From Methanosarcina barkeri 3 (GTDB lineage: Archaea; Halobacteriota; Methanosarcinia; Methanosarcinales; Methanosarcinaceae): a stretch of DNA of 64,000 nt. Made by a program: the position numbers and the translations under genes. Of the stretch, positions 9,377-17,456 are shown piece by piece. Each line of letters begins with the position of its first letter. The first letter of the stretch is position 1. The stretch spans positions 3,968,001 through 4,032,000 of the forward strand of contig NZ_CP009517.1 of NCBI RefSeq assembly GCF_000970305.1, written 5' to 3'. The notes beneath the pieces were generated by a model. It was not told where the DNA came from and did not search any database. It worked only from the letters and a program-made list of their open reading frames with translations.

Positions 9377-10231
9377 ATGCCAAAAAGCATCTTCATTGAA
9401 GATATCATGGTAAGGGATGTAGCAAGTGCAACCCTTCCAGGTTCAAGGGACGAGGTTCTTAAAATTCTTAAGAACAAACACATTTCAGGAGTTCCAGTAA
9501 TTAAAGACTCCAAAGTTGTGGGAGTTGTAACAAGAACAAACCTATTACAAAACCCTGAAGAAGAACAACTGGCTCTTCTTATGACACGGGATCCGATAAC
9601 CATATCCTCCGGATCTGATCTGCAGACCGCAGCACGTTTACTTCTGGAACACCGCATAAGAAGGCTTCCGGTAGTAGATGACGGGAAACTTGTAGGGCTT
9701 GTTACCGTGGCAGATATTATAGGTACAATTGCAGACATGAACATTGATATCCCGATAAAGGACTATGTGGAAAAGAAAGTCGTTGCAATATACAATGAAA
9801 CGCCTCTGCCCGTTGCTGCCAGGATTATGGAACTGGCAGGTGTTAAGGCTGTACCGGTACTTGACTCAAGCCTGGAACTTGTAGGGATTATCTCGGATCG
9901 TGACGTTATTGCTGCAAGCATAATTGAAGACAGTGTAGAGATGTCAGATATGTCTGCAGGTCAGGATGACGACGCCTGGACATGGGAATCGATGCGAGAC
10001 ACCATGAGCATTTACTACAGTGTCTCAAGGATTAAGGTTCCCAACCTGATCGGAAGCGATATCATGATAAGAGAGCCAATCACAGCCACATATATTACAT
10101 CTGTCAGCGACTGTGCACGGAAAATGAAGAGGAACAGAATTGACCAGGTTCCGATTATCAATTCAAACCGAAAACTTCAGGGACTTTTGAGAGACCATGA
10201 TCTCCTGAAACCTCTGATAGAAGTCGAATAA
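9377..10231 (+). CDS. Protein with four CBS domains
   Basis: A 284-residue protein composed of CBS repeats, two Bateman modules, at about residues 5-60, 65-125, 130-190 and 225-284. The repeats show the typical GVPVIKDSKVVGVVT, RLPVVDDGKLVGLVT, AVPVLDSSLELVGII and QVPIINSNRKLQGLL strands. Such proteins bind AMP, ATP, SAM or other adenosyl ligands and regulate partners. No effector domain is attached. An acidic linker (EDSVEMSDMSAGQDDDAW) separates repeats three and four. The partner is unknown. Confidence 0.92.
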   Translation: MPKSIFIEDIMVRDVASATLPGSRDEVLKILKNKHISGVPVIKDSKVVGVVTRTNLLQNPEEEQLALLMTRDPITISSGSDLQTAARLLLEHRIRRLPVVDDGKLVGLVTVADIIGTIADMNIDIPIKDYVEKKVVAIYNETPLPVAARIMELAGVKAVPVLDSSLELVGIISDRDVIAASIIEDSVEMSDMSAGQDDDAWTWESMRDTMSIYYSVSRIKVPNLIGSDIMIREPITATYITSVSDCARKMKRNRIDQVPIINSNRKLQGLLRDHDLLKPLIEVE

Positions 10232-10306
10232 ATTAAGATTAGAACCTTGCTTCTAAGAATCGTTAAATTTTTTAGCGCGAAGCGAAGAAGATAACACTAC
10301 TTGATG

Positions 10307-10445
10307 CCTATCTAACATCTATTTAACGTATATTTAATGTAGGTTTAACGTATATTTAATGCAAATTTAACCCTATTTAATGCAGATTTAAACCTATTTA
10401 ATGCAAATTTAACCCTATTTAACGTATATTTAATGTCTATTTAAG
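10307..10445. repeat. Irregular tandem repeat
   Basis: About eight imperfect copies of a CCTATTTAATGCAAATTTAA-type unit (about 21 bp, with 10-11-bp half units) between the CBS gene and the riboflavin reductase gene. Confidence 0.7.
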
Positions 10446-10515
10446 GAATTCTTCAAGAAAGGAGGTGTTTTCCCTAGAGCACCTCTGAAAACTATTTTTT
10501 TCAGGAGCTAGAAAA

Positions 10516-11214
10516 ATGGACAGACCTTTTATTTTTATTAATTCTGCCATGTCAGCCGACGGCAAACTCTCAACAAAGGAAAAGAAGCAGGTTCGAATCT
10601 CCGGAAAACTCGATTTTGAACGGGTCGACGAACTCCGAGCCCATGCAGATGCAATTATGGTAGGAATAGGAACTGTCCTCTCGGACGACCCGAGCTTAAC
10701 AGTAAAGTCTCCAGAGAGAAGGGAAGCAAGGAAAGCCGCAGGAAAGTGTGAAAATCCGGTAAGGATTATTGTGGACAGTTCAGCAAGAACTCCTCTTGAT
10801 GCCGATATTTTTAAAAAAGGAGAAGGACTCAGGATAATTGCTGTTTCAACTTCTGCTCCTGCCGAAAAAATAGAAAAATTGAATGAAAAAGCTCTCGTCA
10901 TCAAGGCAGGGACTAAAAAAGTAGACCTTCCGGAGCTTGTAAGAAAATTAAAGGAAATGGAAATAAACACAATTATGGTCGAAGGAGGGGCAACCCTCAA
11001 CTGGGGAATGCTTTCTTCAGGCCTTGTTGATGAAATTTACACCTTTGTAGGAAACCTTATTATAGGCGGCGCTACAGCCCCAACTTTCACTGACGGAGAA
11101 GGATTTTCAGAAACTGAGATCCTTAAACTAGAACTGCTTTCAGCCGAAAAAATAGAAGATGGGATACTTCTCAGATGGAAGGTAAAAGAAAAAATGAATC
11201 AGATTGTTTCTTAA
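10516..11214 (+). CDS. arfC: Diaminoribosylamino-pyrimidinone-phosphate reductase (riboflavin)
   Basis: NADPH-dependent reductase of riboflavin and F420 precursor synthesis. It reduces the ribose of 2,5-diamino-6-ribosylamino-pyrimidinone 5'-phosphate, the archaeal/fungal order of reduction before deamination. The 232-residue protein is a RibD C-terminal/DHFR-like domain without the deaminase half. It has NSAMSADGKL (about 9-18), MVGIGTVLSDDPSLT (about 49-63), IMVEGGATLNWGML (about 153-166) and IIGGATAPTFTDGEGF (about 183-198). An ATG start with upstream CAGGAGCTAG is clear. It stands alone, flanked by repeats. Confidence 0.88.
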   Translation: MDRPFIFINSAMSADGKLSTKEKKQVRISGKLDFERVDELRAHADAIMVGIGTVLSDDPSLTVKSPERREARKAAGKCENPVRIIVDSSARTPLDADIFKKGEGLRIIAVSTSAPAEKIEKLNEKALVIKAGTKKVDLPELVRKLKEMEINTIMVEGGATLNWGMLSSGLVDEIYTFVGNLIIGGATAPTFTDGEGFSETEILKLELLSAEKIEDGILLRWKVKEKMNQIVS

Positions 11215-11242
11215 TTTTTTGCCCCTTATAGTTTTTCTAGCA

Positions 11243-11776
11243 TCAACCACTGTGTGGAAAATCAAAATTATTGTCAATGAAACTGATAATAAGTTCACAT
11301 ACGTTATCACCACAGCTTCTTCTTTTGGTATATATGTGTTCCGAAAAAGGTAGTATACCTTCAATCAACCCTGCTTCATAATTATCTATGGACAAACAAG
11401 TTCTAGCATTCCATTTTTTAAAATGTCCTCCCCAGCGACATTTCCTGGCATGAATTACTATTTTATTGTCATCTTTACGAACTATTTTGCTTTTGATTCC
11501 GAAAATCCGGTGCATTGCCAATAGTACATATGCACATCCTTCCAGATCTCTTTTTAAGCCCAGCATCTTCAGAATTTCTGTTGATTGCTCAAAGCCAATG
11601 TTATACATAATCTCATTTAAGTTGCTTACACCGTCTTTTCCATATTTCTCCTGCATCATTTCCAGAGCGCCAAGATATATCATCCCAATTCCACTGACAG
11701 ATTTTTTCCATCTCAAAGAATAGGGGATTTTATCCCATACAATCAGTCTCTTCAATAGAAAACTTTTAAAAGACAT
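11243..11776 (-). CDS. Conserved hypothetical protein, cysteine-bearing
   Basis: A 177-residue soluble protein that I do not securely recognise. The first half is helical (MIYLGALEMMQEKYGKDG, then NEIMYNIGFEQSTEILKML). The second half carries HARKCRWGGHFKKW, ARTCLSIDNYEAGLIEGILP and RRSCGDNVCE, so conserved-looking Cys, His and Trp residues cluster there. It vaguely resembles L-2-amino-thiazoline-4-carboxylic acid hydrolase-like or V4R-type domains, but I cannot assign it. The start has a good ribosome-binding site (GAGAGGAG) seven bases upstream. It converges with the riboflavin reductase gene. Confidence 0.7.
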   Translation of the reverse strand: MSFKSFLLKRLIVWDKIPYSLRWKKSVSGIGMIYLGALEMMQEKYGKDGVSNLNEIMYNIGFEQSTEILKMLGLKRDLEGCAYVLLAMHRIFGIKSKIVRKDDNKIVIHARKCRWGGHFKKWNARTCLSIDNYEAGLIEGILPFSEHIYTKRRSCGDNVCELIISFIDNNFDFPHSG

Positions 11777-12621
11777 GCTACTCCTCTCAGTTTGGAATCT
11801 GAATTTCCCAGAATGAATATCAAATAATTCATGAGGCAGTCTGACTAGATCATTTCAACCTGCGTTCAACATGCCAATATTAGATTTTGAAAAATTAACA
11901 ATTTTAGATAATTGGTAATGATTGCTGTTTTGAAAAATATTGTGTAATTTATTCAGCTGAAAATGTAATACAACCAAATCTCACATAATGCAGGTCTCAT
12001 GACATATAAACAATGAACACTTTAAGTAATGAATACTTTCTCTAATATTATTTAGCTTAGAGTAATGTGTTTTCCAGCAAAAGAGTTATCGCTATCGTTT
12101 AAAATATTGGAAAAACGAGTTGCTTATCAAAAATCAAATTGCGGGCGGCCACCCCACTCTAAAAATGGGGTATGCTTCGGGCCGCCCGCCCGGTTACTTG
12201 GATACAGATAATTAAGTATTCTTTAACAAGGTTTCCTTAATATAAGTGATTGAAATTTTGACCTCGGTTTCCTATCCGATTTACTATCTATATAAAAGGA
12301 AACTACGGTTTAGATATTCAAAGAGAAACACGAAGAGGAGAGGGTTCACTTCATCCCCAACCTGAAGGATGGGGTATTCGTGACCCTCTGCGCTCCCGTA
12401 GTAATAAATCTCAACTTATCTTTTCACGTAAAATAGCTGTTTGAATTTTATTGTTCCTAACTTTTGTTTTTTACTTAAACTTTACTTAATTGTGATTCCA
12501 CGGAGCTAGATGCGTGTTCCTCTACATGATTTATATCTAACCGAAAAAATAAAAAGATAAAATTCTAGTATTTAATCAGATTGTCAATCAAGTTCTACCG
12601 TACTGTTAGTCAGCATTTGGT
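11777..12621. other. Intergenic region with an IS605-like remnant
   Basis: No gene is supported in this 845-bp stretch. It holds two strong palindromes (12141-12189 and 12340-12388), listed separately, with a TATA-like TATCTATATAAAAGG at about 12286-12300 between them. The first 340 bp are plain A+T-rich DNA. Confidence 0.5.
12141..12388. mobile_element. Probable IS200/IS605-type remnant (two palindromes, no ORF)
   Basis: Palindrome 1: 12141-12150 pairs perfectly with 12180-12189 (10 bp), with an inner CCCCA/TGGGG helix (12152-12156/12166-12170). Palindrome 2: 12340-12349 pairs with 12380-12388 with one bulge, with an inner CCCCA/TGGGG helix (12355-12359/12370-12374) and the loop ACCTGAAGGA. 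Both share the string TGGGGTAT after the inner helix. A loop of this kind is characteristic of the right ends of IS200/IS605/TnpB elements. No transposase or tnpB ORF lies between, so this is a non-autonomous or decayed copy. The exact ends are not defined. Confidence 0.45.
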
Positions 12622-13347
12622 TTAAAGATTATATTTTTCAAATCCGCCTTTAAAGTAAACAAAAACTTCAAGTTCGCACTTGCCTTTAAGGAATTCCCTT
12701 ATTCTGCGGTCGTATACGCTTTGAACGTGTTTAAGGTCGTTTTTTTGGAAGTGAGCCTTCACAGCTTCAAAAAATCCGATAATCTGTCTCAGGTAAGCCT
12801 CTTCATAAGCTCTGGTATCCTGTGCAATTGCTTCACACTCGGAGTCATCAAGTTCGGAATAATAGCTCCCATGCTCGTTTAAGCCGCTCATCTGGCGCCA
12901 ATCCACATTACCGGAGTCATCAGCTTCTCTGTGAAGCATATAAGGATAAACTCTGCAGATTGAAGGACGCCTGTCATAAATTGTACAACGCTTATTCTCA
13001 AGGAAAATACAGGAGCCATCAGGCTTTGTTTTCAGGGCATAGCCTGAGACATAAAACCTACCCTTCTGGTCGCAAAACTCGTAATAAGGAGCAGGAGTAA
13101 CTGAATCCGGATTTATCTGCCTTATAACAGCAAGGTCCGCATCGAGCAGGAAAACGTGGTCGTTAAACTCTTTTGTGCAGCAGCGTGCGCAGAGTTCACA
13201 CCTGAACCCCAGCTCTTTAATAATACCCACAAATTCAGAGTCAGGAAATTTCTTTACGTCTGCGAGTTCTTCCCGTGCGTCTGCAAGCCTTGTTTCAATG
13301 TTATTCTTTTTTACGCTAATCACCTTTTTAAAAAAAGAATTATGCAA
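12622..13347 (-). CDS. YkgJ-type cysteine-cluster protein
   Basis: A 241-residue UPF0153/YkgJ-family protein with a metal-chelating cysteine cluster, proposed to bind zinc or an iron-sulfur cluster; the function is unknown. Cysteines at about 50, 53, 56 and 57 (RCELCARCC) pair with a second set in SCIFLENKRCTIYDRRPSICRVYPY (about 111-135), the family signature. The marked start is a TTG (13347) with AAGGT upstream. Homology would favour a start near residues 12-13 (VKKNNIETRL). There a good AAGGTGA site is followed by GTA rather than a usual start codon, so the true start is uncertain. Confidence 0.82.
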   Translation of the reverse strand: MHNSFFKKVISVKKNNIETRLADAREELADVKKFPDSEFVGIIKELGFRCELCARCCTKEFNDHVFLLDADLAVIRQINPDSVTPAPYYEFCDQKGRFYVSGYALKTKPDGSCIFLENKRCTIYDRRPSICRVYPYMLHREADDSGNVDWRQMSGLNEHGSYYSELDDSECEAIAQDTRAYEEAYLRQIIGFFEAVKAHFQKNDLKHVQSVYDRRIREFLKGKCELEVFVYFKGGFEKYNL

Positions 13348-13907
<560 letters not shown>

Positions 13908-13908
13908 T

Positions 13909-13948
13909 TTTAAGAGCTTTTTAATTTACTCTTTTTAATTTACTTTTG
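13909..13948 (+). terminator. T-rich terminator tract after DUF5350 gene
   Basis: Repeated TTTTT runs (TTTTTAATTTACTCTTTTTAATTTACTTTTGG-like) immediately follow the small gene, the usual archaeal oligo-T termination signal. Confidence 0.5.
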
Positions 13949-13975
13949 GCATGAAAGTACGTGATTATTTGTTTT

Positions 13976-15220
13976 TCACGTACTCTCTTGTTCCTTTTTT
14001 CCCATAATTGCGATAATACCACTAATTATTGTTATCCTTTCATCAACCGAGAATATCTCGGTTTCCACAATCTTCCTCTTTTGAACTTCTCCTTTTTCAT
14101 ACCCTGTTTCATCTTGGTACATCTCATCCTTTGTGATAAGATGCCATATTATTGTTGCAATTTTCCTTGCCAGGGCAATAATTGCCTTTGCATATCCAAT
14201 TGACTTCTTTTTCCTGTTAAAAAATTCTTTTAACCTGCTATTCTTCTTTCTTGCTGCTGCTTGAGCAATCTGAGTTAGAATCCACCTTGCTACTTTTGAT
14301 CCTCTCTTAGTGATTCTTCCGTTATGGTATTTATCTGCAGATTGATATACATTAGGAACTATTCCAAGCCACGAAGCAAGCTTATCTCCCGTTGGAAAAT
14401 CACTAAAATTTCCTATTTCAGCAATTAGAGTCGCTGCACCAAGTTCTCCAATACCTGGAACTGACATTAAAATCTCCATTTCCCTTTTATGCTTTTGATA
14501 AGCATAATTGAAAATTTCCCTTTCTAGAGTCTCAATCTCATCATCTAAATGTTTTATAAGGTTAAGGCATATCTGAAGCCTGATTGCAGCACTCTGGGAT
14601 ATTTCTCTGTCAAGAATATCTCTTATCTGAACAGCTTTTTTCCGAACATTTGGAGAAAGAGATTCTATAATCTGGTCAACGTTTTTACCTGAAGATATTC
14701 CTGCTAGAATTGCTCTACCATTTTTCCCAAAAATGTCAGTAAGCACATCACCCAGATGTAACATTTCGGAAGAAAGAATAGCATGAGATTCATTTTTAAT
14801 ATCTGTTCTTTTTCTTACCAGAGTTAACCTGAGCCTAACATATGACCTGAATTCTCTATGCCTTTTTGGAAAAACTCTCGATGGTTGAATCATTTTATTC
14901 AATGCAAGTTGTGCAATTACTTCTGAGTCTATTTTATCAGTTTTTTTATGTGTAAATGCCTTCATATCCCGAGCATTTCCAACTATAACAGGCAAATGAT
15001 CTGTCAATGCCCCATAAATCGGAACCCAAAAATCACTTGTTGATTCACAGGCTACAACGTCACATTTTTCTGATGTTACCCAATTTTTAAGGTTTAAAAT
15101 CCCATCATCATCTCTGGCAAAACGTTGTTGCTGTTTTTCACCGGATCTACTCAGAATTGTAGCAATAAAAAAATGTTTGTGAATATCTAAACCACAAGAT
15201 TTGTTTATTTCCCCTTCCAA
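13976..15220 (-). CDS. IS110-family transposase (DEDD recombinase)
   Basis: A 414-residue recombinase. The N-terminal RuvC-like DEDD domain shows D12 in GLDIHKHFF, E59 in ACESTSDFW and the KTDKIDSEV segment (about 92-100) supplying the last two acidic residues. The C-terminal transposase_20 domain has SVPGIGELGAATLIAEIG (about 253-270), LASWLGIVP, and the G(N/S)(G/R)ITKRGSK-type stretch near 300-310 ahead of the region with the catalytic serine of the family. It is full length and appears intact. In the family, donor and target choice is directed by a bridge RNA from the noncoding end; here the leader lies directly upstream. Confidence 0.95.
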   Translation of the reverse strand: MEGEINKSCGLDIHKHFFIATILSRSGEKQQQRFARDDDGILNLKNWVTSEKCDVVACESTSDFWVPIYGALTDHLPVIVGNARDMKAFTHKKTDKIDSEVIAQLALNKMIQPSRVFPKRHREFRSYVRLRLTLVRKRTDIKNESHAILSSEMLHLGDVLTDIFGKNGRAILAGISSGKNVDQIIESLSPNVRKKAVQIRDILDREISQSAAIRLQICLNLIKHLDDEIETLEREIFNYAYQKHKREMEILMSVPGIGELGAATLIAEIGNFSDFPTGDKLASWLGIVPNVYQSADKYHNGRITKRGSKVARWILTQIAQAAARKKNSRLKEFFNRKKKSIGYAKAIIALARKIATIIWHLITKDEMYQDETGYEKGEVQKRKIVETEIFSVDERITIISGIIAIMGKKEQEST

Positions 15221-15228
15221 TTTAGATT

Positions 15229-15388
15229 ACTCCATCATTTCAAGGACAGTAGAATTGCCTCAAAGGCAATTTGGCATTCGTGATCAAAGTCACATCTGGG
15301 CCTTCGATGGCAATTCAAGGGTTAGTTTTTTGACGGTTTCGGAGAACCAAAGTAAAAACAACCTTCCTGTCCAAGGTAATGATGGAGT
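15229..15388 (-). ncRNA. Putative IS110 bridge RNA region
   Basis: Immediately upstream of the transposase start, 15378-15388 pairs perfectly with 15229-15239 (11 bp). 15367-15372 pairs with 15244-15249 (6 bp), closing a 160-nt fold. Inside, reading the minus strand, a first hairpin (15354-15359 with 15325-15330, then 15345-15348 with 15335-15338) has an asymmetric internal loop. A second (15300-15302 with 15273-15275, then 15290-15293 with 15280-15283) has another internal loop. A third perfect 8-bp hairpin follows (15264-15271/15253-15260). Two consecutive internal-loop hairpins match the target- and donor-binding loops of bridge RNAs. Guide pairing was not proved. Confidence 0.6.
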
Positions 15389-15527
15389 TAAATTCTAAAA
15401 AAGGTAAGGAAATAAGACTTTCATTCTCTGGGCATGTTATTCGAAGAATATCATGTGTGTTTTTTAAGTTACTTCTTTAATTTGCGGTTTTGAATTTACT
15501 TTAAGGTTAATTTTTGAGTTTTACTTT

Positions 15528-15605
15528 TGAACTCTGATTTTGAACTCTGATTTTGAACTCTGATTTTGAACTCTGATTTTGAACTCTGATTTTGAATTCA
15601 GATCA
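15528..15605. repeat. 13-bp tandem repeat
   Basis: About six copies of TTTTGAACTCTGA. It lies in the roughly 450-bp gap between the IS110 left end and moeA; the rest of that gap shows no gene. Confidence 0.85.
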
Positions 15606-15869
15606 TAGCACTGCACATTTTAGACCAGAATACTTTAGACCAGAATATTTTGCTAGCTCTCTCCGTTTGATTAGCCTTTGAAGCATAAAACTTCATATAA
15701 GAAAAAGTGAATCACTGGACATGAAGGAAGAAAGAAAGTTCGTTCATTATTTTTGACTTGCTTTTAAAAATGAAATAAAAACTGAAACGTTTTTTCATTA
15801 ATCCAATTTAAGGAATATAACAATAAGGTAAAAGAAGATTAAAAGGTATTTTGAGAGAATACAGGAGCG

Positions 15870-17063
15870 TTATTCGATTAAGAAAACATCTACCTCTTCT
15901 CCTTCTTCATACCCTTCAACGTTTTCCGGCACAAGTACATACCCGTCAGCTTTTGCAACTGAAGTCAGAACTCTGTCTCCGTTTCCGGTCAGAGGGCGCA
16001 CCTTATCTCCTTCAAAGACAACGCGGACGAAATTAACATATCCTATTTTCGAACTGATTTTTGTAGCCAGGCGTTTTTTGAGAATAGGTTCAGGAATCTC
16101 TGGAATTGCCGCCAGTTTCCGAATTCCGGGACGGACAAAGAAATAAAGGGAAACGAGCCCGGCAACCGGATAACCTGGCAGGCAAACTACAGGGATGTTG
16201 CTTATAATCCCAAGAGCTGAAGGTTTACCTGGGCTGACTCCTATACCATGTACGAGCAGTTCTCCTAGAGCTGCTACAACTTCAGAAGCATGATCTCTTT
16301 TTCCTACTGATGTTCCACCTGAAAGAATAATCATATCGGCATCCAGGTTTGCTTCTATGGCCCTTTTTATACTATCCGGGTTATCAGGAACGATGTTGAG
16401 ATACCTAGGAACTCCTCCCCATTTTTGCACATAAAGAGACGACATCAGCCCATTAGTCTCAAGCACCATGCCAGGAGGAGGTACATCTCTTTTCTCCTGA
16501 CGGCTTATAAGCTCGTCCCCTGTCGGAATAACTGCAACTACAGGCTTGTTGAAAACCTTGACCCTGTCAAGTCCAAGCGAGGCAAGAACAGCAACGTCAC
16601 ATGGGCGAAGAAAATGCCCTTCCTCAAAAATCATATCTCCTTTTTTTATGTCCTCTCCGATCTGTCCCACATTCCTGCCAGGATATACCTGAGCCCTAAT
16701 CTCTACAAGGTTTCCTGCGGTTATGGTATCTTCAACCATTACGACAGCATCAGCTCCTTCAGGCACTGCAGCTCCGGTATGGACCCAGGTTGAAGTTCCT
16801 TCCTCTACTCGGTCAGAAAGCTGCAGCATTACCGGATTTGAAGGAGAAGCTCCCATAGTGTCGGAAACCCTTACAGCGTATCCATCCATAGCTGCACGCC
16901 GGTAATGTGGCACATTCCTTTCCGAAAGCACGGTTTCTGCCAGTACCCTACCTGTACAGGTTTCGAGTGAAATTTCTTCTGTTTTCTTTATAGTAGAAAT
17001 ACGCTCAAGAAAAAGTCTCAAAGCTTCGTCAACCGAGGTTCGTTTTTTGAATATCCTGCCCAT
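15870..17063 (-). CDS. moeA: Molybdopterin molybdenumtransferase
   Basis: Inserts molybdate (or tungstate) into adenylated molybdopterin to form the cofactor needed by formylmethanofuran dehydrogenase and other Mo/W enzymes. The 397-residue length is normal. Domains: the MoeA N-terminal and linker part (about 1-170) with RRAAMDGYAVR. The MoCF-binding domain (about 175-310) has IPTGDELI, ILSGGTSVGKRD, SPGKPSALG and CLPGYPVAGLVS. The C-terminal barrel is at about 320-397. It follows the MoaD-like gene by 20 bp, so the two form an operon. Confidence 0.95.
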   Translation of the reverse strand: MGRIFKKRTSVDEALRLFLERISTIKKTEEISLETCTGRVLAETVLSERNVPHYRRAAMDGYAVRVSDTMGASPSNPVMLQLSDRVEEGTSTWVHTGAAVPEGADAVVMVEDTITAGNLVEIRAQVYPGRNVGQIGEDIKKGDMIFEEGHFLRPCDVAVLASLGLDRVKVFNKPVVAVIPTGDELISRQEKRDVPPPGMVLETNGLMSSLYVQKWGGVPRYLNIVPDNPDSIKRAIEANLDADMIILSGGTSVGKRDHASEVVAALGELLVHGIGVSPGKPSALGIISNIPVVCLPGYPVAGLVSLYFFVRPGIRKLAAIPEIPEPILKKRLATKISSKIGYVNFVRVVFEGDKVRPLTGNGDRVLTSVAKADGYVLVPENVEGYEEGEEVDVFLIE

Positions 17064-17083
17064 GATCGTCCTTCCTGAAGAAG

Positions 17084-17377
17084 TTAGCCCCCTGAAACCG
17101 GAGGCAGGACTGCAAGCTCATCAGTGTCAGAAAGAAGAGTATCGAGCCCTTCAAGATGCCGAATATTATTTCCATTTATAAGGACATTGATTGAACCGCA
17201 TATAACCGGAGCTTTGTTTTCTCCTTCGGGCTCCTCAAAAATAAGGTGCTTTAACTCGGGATATTTTTCAGAAAGGGATAAAAGGACATCAATAACCTTT
17301 TCTCCGGACAGCTGCAGTTCCGATATACCGGCCTTTTCACGCAAATTTGCAAATAACTTGACTTTAACCTCAGCCAT
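17084..17377 (-). CDS. MoaD/ThiS-family sulfur carrier
   Basis: A 97-residue ubiquitin-fold protein ending in the diagnostic diglycine (LPPVSGG), the site adenylated and thiocarboxylated by an E1-like enzyme. It begins AEVKVKLFANLREKAGISEL, matching MoaD. Being 20 bp upstream of moeA supports a molybdopterin synthase small-subunit role. Archaeal SAMPs have the same fold, so protein conjugation is an alternative. It is slightly longer than classical MoaD because of an insertion around residues 45-60. Confidence 0.88.
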   Translation of the reverse strand: MAEVKVKLFANLREKAGISELQLSGEKVIDVLLSLSEKYPELKHLIFEEPEGENKAPVICGSINVLINGNNIRHLEGLDTLLSDTDELAVLPPVSGG

Positions 17378-17456
17378 GAGAGAGATTATTTCATCCTATC
17401 CCTTAAATATACCTATGCCCATTAAGAATCAGCTATGATGGAAGGTTTGGGGAATA

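Larger units (their letters stand above)
13940..15420 (-). mobile_element. IS110-family insertion sequence (ends approximate)
   Basis: One intact IS110-type transposase (13976-15220) with a structured noncoding 5' leader (15229-15388) and a hairpin at the 3' end of the gene (13956-13963 pairing with 13977-13984, overlapping the stop). IS110 elements have no terminal inverted repeats and often no target duplication, so the ends are only estimated. It sits between the DUF5350 gene and the moeA region and does not interrupt a recognisable gene. Confidence 0.8.

Noticed and set aside
10585-10605. GGTTCGAATC, a tRNA T-loop-like string
   Set aside because: It lies inside the riboflavin reductase gene and no acceptor or anticodon stem can be built around it.
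15229-15388. Reading the outer inverted repeat as terminal repeats of a tiny separate element
   Set aside because: IS110 elements lack terminal inverted repeats and the repeat sits exactly at the transposase leader with further nested hairpins, so a folded RNA explains it better.
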